Shown here one piece after another: positions 59,515 to 64,000 of a stretch of DNA of 64,000 bases (within the stretch, counting starts at the first letter, position 1; each line of letters opens with the position of its first letter). The notes under the pieces are model-generated. The model was not told the origin of the DNA and made no database searches. It saw only the letters and a list, made by a program, of their open reading frames with translations. Origin of the DNA: Thauera phenylacetica B4P. GTDB taxonomy: Bacteria > Pseudomonadota > Gammaproteobacteria > Burkholderiales > Rhodocyclaceae. The stretch lies in assembly GCF_000310225.1 (NCBI RefSeq), contig NZ_AMXF01000002.1, positions 1 to 64,000 on the forward strand. The letters run 5' to 3'. The position numbers were made by a program, and so were the translations under genes.

Positions 59515-59628
59515 ATGAGAGTCCAGGCCTCAGTGAAGCGGCTCTGCCGCAACTGCAAGATCATTCGCCGCAAGGGTGTGGTTCGCGTCATTTGCAGCGA
59601 TCCGCGGCACAAGCAACGCCAGGGTTGA
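59515..59628 (+). CDS. rpmJ: 50S ribosomal protein L36 (zinc form)
   Basis: 37 residues: [20 protein letters not shown] and so on to the stop. Zinc ligands C11, C14, C27 and H32/H33-type are present, so this is the C+ paralogue. ACAGGAGC precedes the ATG. It is too short for many gene finders. Its stop codon overlaps a possible promoter for rpsM. Confidence 0.95.
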   Translation: MRVQASVKRLCRNCKIIRRKGVVRVICSDPRHKQRQG

Positions 59629-59653
59629 TCTACTCGACCGTAGGCATTAGAAT
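59625..59653 (+). promoter_or_regulatory. Possible alpha-operon promoter
   Basis: TTGATC (59625-59630) and TAGAAT (59648-59653) with a 17-base spacer, 29 bases before the rpsM start. The position matches the E. coli alpha promoter between rpmJ and rpsM. The boxes are moderate. Confidence 0.5.
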
Positions 59654-59681
59654 TTAACGTTTTTCGTTTCGGGGTATACGG

Positions 59682-60044
59682 ATGGCCCGTATTGCTGGGG
59701 TAAACATTCCCAATCACAAGCATGCCGAGATCGCGCTGACCGCCATCTATGGGATCGGCCGTTCGCGTGCTCAGAAGATTTGCGACGCTGCCGGCATCGT
59801 TCGCTCGGTGAAGATCAAGGATCTCACCGAGACCGACATGGAGAAGCTGCGTGACGAAGTCGCGCGCTTCGTGGTCGAAGGTGACCTGCGTCGTGAAGTC
59901 ACCATGAACATCAAGCGACTGATGGACCTGGGCTGCTACCGCGGCGTCCGTCATCGTCGCGGCCTGCCGCTTCGCGGTCAGCGCACCCGCACCAATGCGC
60001 GTACCCGCAAGGGCCCGCGCAAGCCGATCGCCGGCAAGAAGTAA
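59682..60044 (+). CDS. rpsM: 30S ribosomal protein S13
   Basis: 120 residues. Head protein with the intersubunit bridge to L5. Starts [20 protein letters not shown]; ends with the basic tail [14 protein letters not shown]. First gene of the alpha block. Confidence 0.98.
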   Translation: MARIAGVNIPNHKHAEIALTAIYGIGRSRAQKICDAAGIVRSVKIKDLTETDMEKLRDEVARFVVEGDLRREVTMNIKRLMDLGCYRGVRHRRGLPLRGQRTRTNARTRKGPRKPIAGKK

Positions 60045-60056
60045 TAGGATCCGATA

Positions 60057-60446
60057 ATGGCTAAGACTGGAACCAAGGTTCGCAAGAAGGTCAAGAAGAA
60101 CGTTGCGGAAGGCATCGCGCACGTTCACGCGAGCTTCAACAACACCATCATCACCATCACCGACCGCCAGGGCAATGCCCTGTCGTGGGCGACTTCGGGC
60201 GGCGCTGGCTTCAAGGGTTCGCGCAAGAGCACCCCGTTCGCTGCACAGGTCGCGGCCGAAGCGGCCGGCAAAGTGGCGCAGGAATGCGGCATCAAGAACC
60301 TCGAGGTTCGCATCAAGGGCCCCGGCCCGGGTCGCGAGTCCTCGGTTCGTGCGCTCAACGCGCTGGGGATCAAGATTTCCAGCATCACGGACATCACCCC
60401 CATTCCGCACAACGGCTGCCGTCCGCCGAAAAAGCGCCGTATCTGA
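60057..60446 (+). CDS. rpsK: 30S ribosomal protein S11
   Basis: 129 residues, as in E. coli. Platform protein with [20 protein letters not shown] and the ending [18 protein letters not shown]. Confidence 0.98.
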   Translation: MAKTGTKVRKKVKKNVAEGIAHVHASFNNTIITITDRQGNALSWATSGGAGFKGSRKSTPFAAQVAAEAAGKVAQECGIKNLEVRIKGPGPGRESSVRALNALGIKISSITDITPIPHNGCRPPKKRRI

Positions 60447-60460
60447 CAAGGAGTTGATAA

Positions 60461-61090
60461 GTGGCTCGTAATCTCGATCCCAAGTGCCGTCAGTGCCGTC
60501 GCGAAGGCGAAAAGCTGTTTCTGAAGGGCGAAAAGTGTTTCACCGACAAGTGCTCCATCGAGCGTCGCGCCTACGCGCCTGGCCAGCACGGCCAGCGCTC
60601 CGGCCAGCGCCTGTCGGGCTATGGCGTGCAACTGCGTGAAAAGCAGAAGATCCGCCGCATCTACGGCGTGCTCGAGCGCCAGTTCCGCAAGGTGTATGCC
60701 GAAGCCGACCGCCGTCGCGGTCAGACCGGCGAGAACCTGCTCCAGCTGCTGGAAGGCCGCCTGGATGCAGTCGCCTATCGCATGGGCTTCGGTGCCTCGC
60801 GTGCCGAAGCGCGCCAGGTCGTGCGTCACAACGGCGTGCTGGTCAATGGCAAGCGCGTTAACATTCCGTCGTATGTGGTTCGTCCGGGCGACGTGGTGGA
60901 GCTGACCGAGCGTGCGCGTGGTCACCTGCGCGTCAAGGCTGCCCTCGAGGCCGCCGAGTCGCGCGGCTTCCCCGAGTGGCTCGAGGTGGACGCCAAGGCC
61001 GGCAAGGGCACGTTCAAGGCCTATCCGGTGCGCAGCGAGCTGCCCCCGACGATCAACGAAGGCCTGGTTGTGGAACTGTACTCCCGCTGA
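60461..61090 (+). CDS. rpsD: 30S ribosomal protein S4
   Basis: 209 residues from a GTG start after AAGGAG. Keeps four N-terminal cysteines (C9, C12, C26, C31; [12 protein letters not shown] and KCFTDKCS), which would form the zinc site lost in some S4 proteins. The S4 RNA-binding domain follows ([20 protein letters not shown]). In E. coli S4 represses the alpha operon. Confidence 0.98.
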   Translation: MARNLDPKCRQCRREGEKLFLKGEKCFTDKCSIERRAYAPGQHGQRSGQRLSGYGVQLREKQKIRRIYGVLERQFRKVYAEADRRRGQTGENLLQLLEGRLDAVAYRMGFGASRAEARQVVRHNGVLVNGKRVNIPSYVVRPGDVVELTERARGHLRVKAALEAAESRGFPEWLEVDAKAGKGTFKAYPVRSELPPTINEGLVVELYSR

Positions 61091-61129
61091 GCGGGGGGCT
61101 GATCCTCTTCTAGTTCCGAGGAAATGCTG

Positions 61130-62110
61130 ATGCAAAGCAATGCACTGCTGAAACCGCGCATCATCGACGTCCAGAGCACCTCGCCCGTCCAGGCGCGGGT
61201 GACGATGGAGCCGTTCGAGCGCGGTTTCGGTCACACGCTGGGGAATGCGCTTCGGCGCATCCTCCTGTCGTCGCTTCCCGGCCACGCGCCGACCGAAGTG
61301 ACGATCGAAGGGGTGCTTCACGAGTACTCCACGCTCGACGGCGTCCGCGAGGACATCGTCGATCTGCTGCTCAACCTGAAGGGCGTGGTGTTCAAGCTCA
61401 ACGGGCGCAGCGAGGTCACCGTTCGTCTCGCCAAATCCGGCGAGGGCGTGGTGACCGCGGCCGACATCGAGGTCGGTCACGACGTCGAGATCATCAATCC
61501 CGATCACGTGATCGCCCACCTCGCGCCGGGCGGCAAGCTCGACATGCAGATCAAGGTCGAGGAAGGCCGCGGCTATGTGCCCGGCAATGCTCGTCCGGAG
61601 AACGCCGAGAGCAAGTCCATCGGTCGCGTCGTGCTCGATGCCTCCTTCGGTCCCGTGCGCCGCGTCAGCTACCTGGTCGAGAGCGCCCGCGTCGAGCAGC
61701 GCACCGACCTGGATCGCCTGATCATCGACATCGAGACCAATGGCGCGGTGGATCCCGAAGAGGCGATCCGCTACGCCGCTCGTGTGCTGATGGACCAGCT
61801 GTCCGTCTTCGCCGATCTCGAAGGCACCGCGCCGGAGCGCGTCGAGGCTGCCTCGCCGACCATCGACCCGGTGCTGCTGCGTCCGGTGGACGATCTGGAG
61901 CTCACGGTGCGTTCGGCCAACTGCCTGAAGGCCGAGAACATCTATTACATCGGTGACCTGATCCAGCGCACCGAGACCGAGCTGCTGAAGACCCCGAACC
62001 TGGGCCGCAAGTCGCTCAACGAGATCAAGGAAGTGTTGGCCTCTCGCGGGCTGACGCTTGGCATGAAACTGGAAAACTGGCCGCCGGCCGGGCTTGAAAA
62101 GCTCGGTTGA
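61130..62110 (+). CDS. rpoA: RNA polymerase subunit alpha
   Basis: 326 residues from ATG 61130 ([15 protein letters not shown]), chosen because CGAGGA lies 8 bases upstream; the ATG two codons earlier (61124) is too close. N-terminal dimerisation domain ([20 protein letters not shown]) and C-terminal UP-element-binding domain (about 245-326, with [14 protein letters not shown] and [18 protein letters not shown]). Confidence 0.97.
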   Translation: MQSNALLKPRIIDVQSTSPVQARVTMEPFERGFGHTLGNALRRILLSSLPGHAPTEVTIEGVLHEYSTLDGVREDIVDLLLNLKGVVFKLNGRSEVTVRLAKSGEGVVTAADIEVGHDVEIINPDHVIAHLAPGGKLDMQIKVEEGRGYVPGNARPENAESKSIGRVVLDASFGPVRRVSYLVESARVEQRTDLDRLIIDIETNGAVDPEEAIRYAARVLMDQLSVFADLEGTAPERVEAASPTIDPVLLRPVDDLELTVRSANCLKAENIYYIGDLIQRTETELLKTPNLGRKSLNEIKEVLASRGLTLGMKLENWPPAGLEKLG

Positions 62111-62135
62111 ATCGCCGGGCAAGTGAGGAATTGAA

Positions 62136-62534
62136 ATGCGTCACCGTAACGGTCTTCGCAAGCTGAATCGTACCAGCAGCCACCGCCAGGCGATGTTCCG
62201 CAACATGGCCAACTCGCTGCTGCAACACGAAGTCATCAAGACGACCCTGCCGAAGGCGAAGGAACTTCGCCGTGTGGTCGAGCCGATGATCACCCTGGGC
62301 AAGAAGCCCAGTCTCGCCAACCGCCGTCTGGCTTTCGACCGCCTGCGCGATCGCGACATGGTCGTCAAGCTCTTCGACGAGCTGGGCCCGCGCTACGCCA
62401 CCCGCAATGGCGGCTACCTGCGCATCCTGAAGTGCGGTTTCCGCGATGGCGACAACGCGCCGATGGCCTACGTCGAGCTGCTCGACCGTCCGGACGTCGA
62501 AGCGGTGGAAGTCGAGGAAGCCGAGGCCGCGTAA
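62136..62534 (+). CDS. rplQ: 50S ribosomal protein L17
   Basis: 132 residues. Starts [20 protein letters not shown]; ends with an acidic tail ([12 protein letters not shown]) a few residues longer than in E. coli. Last gene of the alpha block, before a strong terminator. Confidence 0.98.
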   Translation: MRHRNGLRKLNRTSSHRQAMFRNMANSLLQHEVIKTTLPKAKELRRVVEPMITLGKKPSLANRRLAFDRLRDRDMVVKLFDELGPRYATRNGGYLRILKCGFRDGDNAPMAYVELLDRPDVEAVEVEEAEAA

Positions 62535-62555
62535 ACAGCGCGACTCGCACGAAAG

Positions 62556-62581
62556 ACCGGGCTTCTGCCCGGTTTTTTTTC
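62556..62581 (+). terminator. Rho-independent terminator after rplQ
   Basis: ACCGGGC (62556-62562) and GCCCGGT (62567-62573) around TTCT, with a run of eight T. It ends the ribosomal superoperon. Confidence 0.95.
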
Positions 62582-62644
62582 GCCTGTGCGTGCTAGCGTC
62601 GTGCGCAGCGCGTCCACGTGCGGACAGGACAGGAGGGTGGAAGG

Positions 62645-63667
62645 ATGGCAGTGACTCTGGTGACGGGCGGTGCGGGCTACATCGGCTCGCATACCTGCGT
62701 CGAGCTTCTCGGCGCCGGGCAGGAGGTGGTGGTCGTGGATGACCTCTCCAACGCATCCTACGAGGCGGTACGTCGGATCGAGGAGCTTGGCGGCAAGCGC
62801 CTGGCCGCCTTCGTCGAGGGCGATGTGCGCGACCGCGCCGTGCTCGCGCGCATCTTCTCGGAACACGAGGTGGCGGCGGTGATCCATTTCGCCGCGAAGA
62901 AGGCGGTGGGCGAGTCGGTGTCGCAGCCGCTGGCCTACTACGACAACAACCTGCAGGGCCTGCTGTCGGTGCTGCAGGCCATGGATGCGGCCGGATGCCG
63001 GCGCATGGTGTTCAGCTCCTCGGCGACGGTGTATGGCGATCCAGCCTCGGTGCCCATCCGCGAGGACTTCGCTACCACGGCGACCAATCCCTATGGCTGG
63101 ACCAAGCTCATGGGCGAGCAGATCCTGCGCGACCTCGCGGCCTCGGACGCGCGCTGGAATGTGGTGCTGCTGCGCTACTTCAACCCGGTGGGCGCGCACG
63201 CCAGCGGTCGCATCGGCGAGGATCCCGACGGCCTGCCCAACAACCTGATGCCCTTCGTCAGCCAGGTCGCGGTGGGCCGCCTGCCGCGCCTGCGCGTGTT
63301 CGGCGACGACTACCCGACGCCGGACGGCACCGGGGTGCGCGACTACATCCACGTGGTCGACCTGGCGCTCGGGCATCTGCGCGCGCTCGAACGTATCGGC
63401 GAGCTGCCCGGCGTGACCACGCTCAACCTCGGCACCGGGCGCGGCTACAGCGTGCTCGAGATGGTGCGCGCCTTCGAGGCGGCGAGCGCGCGGCCGGTGC
63501 CCTATGACATCGTCGCGCGCCGTCAGGGCGACATCGCCGCGTGCTGGGCCGACCCTGCGCAAGCCGAGCGGGTGCTGGGGTGGCGGGCGCAGCGCGACCT
63601 GCAGGCGATGTGCGAGGATGCGTGGCGCTGGCAGAGCGGTAACCCGCGGGGCTACGAAAGCGCTTGA
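62645..63667 (+). CDS. galE: UDP-glucose 4-epimerase
   Basis: 340 residues. Interconverts UDP-glucose and UDP-galactose for envelope polysaccharides. Short-chain dehydrogenase fold with the NAD motif TGGAGYIGSH near the start, catalytic SSSATVYG and YGWTK (Tyr-x-x-x-Lys), and DYIHVVDLALGH. AGGAGGGTGGAAGG precedes the ATG. Separated from rplQ by a terminator, so it should have its own promoter; none is obvious in the 63 bases between. Confidence 0.96.
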   Translation: MAVTLVTGGAGYIGSHTCVELLGAGQEVVVVDDLSNASYEAVRRIEELGGKRLAAFVEGDVRDRAVLARIFSEHEVAAVIHFAAKKAVGESVSQPLAYYDNNLQGLLSVLQAMDAAGCRRMVFSSSATVYGDPASVPIREDFATTATNPYGWTKLMGEQILRDLAASDARWNVVLLRYFNPVGAHASGRIGEDPDGLPNNLMPFVSQVAVGRLPRLRVFGDDYPTPDGTGVRDYIHVVDLALGHLRALERIGELPGVTTLNLGTGRGYSVLEMVRAFEAASARPVPYDIVARRQGDIAACWADPAQAERVLGWRAQRDLQAMCEDAWRWQSGNPRGYESA

Positions 63668-63737
63668 GCCGCGCGCCCGGGGTGACGGGCGCCGGCGCAG
63701 CGGTGGGCGCCGGTGGGCGGCCCGCCTGGCTTGGGCC

Positions 63738-64000
63738 TCAGCCGCCGAGCACCCTGCGCAGGTGCTCGCCCGTATGGCTCGCCGGATGCGCGGCGACCTC
63801 TTCGGGTGTGCCGCAGCACACCACCGTACCGCCGCCGCCGCCGCCCTCCGGTCCCATGTCGATCAGCCAGTCGGCGGTCTTGATCACGTCGAGGTTGTGC
63901 TCGATCACCACGATGGTGTTGCCGTGCTCGCGCAGGCGTTGCAGCACCGCGAGCAGCATCTCGATGTCCTGGAAGTGCAGCCCGGTGGTGGGCTCGTCGA
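63738..64000 (-). CDS. uvrA: Excinuclease ABC subunit A, C-terminal end (partial)
   Basis: The last 87 residues of UvrA; the gene continues past the window's right edge. The end of the second ATPase domain is recognisable: [33 protein letters not shown] and [12 protein letters not shown]. UvrA recognises DNA damage for nucleotide excision repair. It is convergent with galE, 70 bases apart, with no clear terminator between. Confidence 0.95.
   Translation of the reverse strand, partial: DEPTTGLHFQDIEMLLAVLQRLREHGNTIVVIEHNLDVIKTADWLIDMGPEGGGGGGTVVCCGTPEEVAAHPASHTGEHLRRVLGG

Overview
The window is GC-rich bacterial chromosome from a betaproteobacterium, most likely of the Rhodocyclales (Thauera/Azoarcus-like). 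This rests on the gene set (PhaM, fused isobutyryl-CoA mutase IcmF, acyl-CoA ligase and branched-chain-type ABC cluster), the tRNA-tuf-secE-nusG-rplKAJL-rpoBC-str-S10-spc-alpha order, and betaproteobacterial-style ribosomal and RNA polymerase proteins. The genus is inferred from memory of such clusters, not from a search. No prophage, insertion sequence, CRISPR array or rRNA gene was seen.

Left part (1-9 kb): an OmpR-type response regulator and a soluble PAS hybrid histidine kinase overlap by 4 bases on the minus strand. An AraC-family regulator (minus) is divergent from icmF (plus). The gaps in this part are filled with REP/BIME-like palindromic repeats built on GTAGGAGCG(g/c)CGGCAG(c/g)CGCGA, including two apparently identical 151-base tandem copies between the AraC gene and icmF. 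The family was not seen after about 8.8 kb.

Middle part (8.8-30 kb): a DUF2721 membrane protein; a MotA/ExbB-like plus OmpA-like pair (minus); and a plus-strand trio of porin-like protein, small periplasmic PBP-like protein and CHASE8-HAMP-PAS-GGDEF diguanylate cyclase, with a Crp/Fnr-type palindrome upstream. Next come an acyl-CoA ligase, a five-gene LivGHMKF-type transporter, a PaaK-like protein and an AMACR-like CaiB/BaiF protein, which read as an uptake and CoA-activation unit for an organic acid. Then phaM, a sensor kinase with a degenerate receiver divergent from a LuxR-type regulator, an orphan ParA-like ATPase and a membrane-anchored methyltransferase.

Right part (30-64 kb): the transcription and translation superoperons. 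A strong promoter drives tRNA-Tyr, tRNA-Gly, tRNA-Thr and tuf, followed by tRNA-Trp, secE, nusG, rplKAJL, rpoBC, rpsL, rpsG, fusA, a second tuf, and then the S10, spc and alpha blocks to rplQ, which ends at a clear Rho-independent terminator. Promoter-like sequences lie before rpsL, rplC, rplN and rpsM. galE follows, and the end of uvrA (minus) is cut by the window edge.

The right half is ordinary housekeeping sequence. The best candidate for something less described is the porin/PBP/diguanylate cyclase trio. The repeat family around icmF and the near-identical tuf pair are the clearest structural signals.
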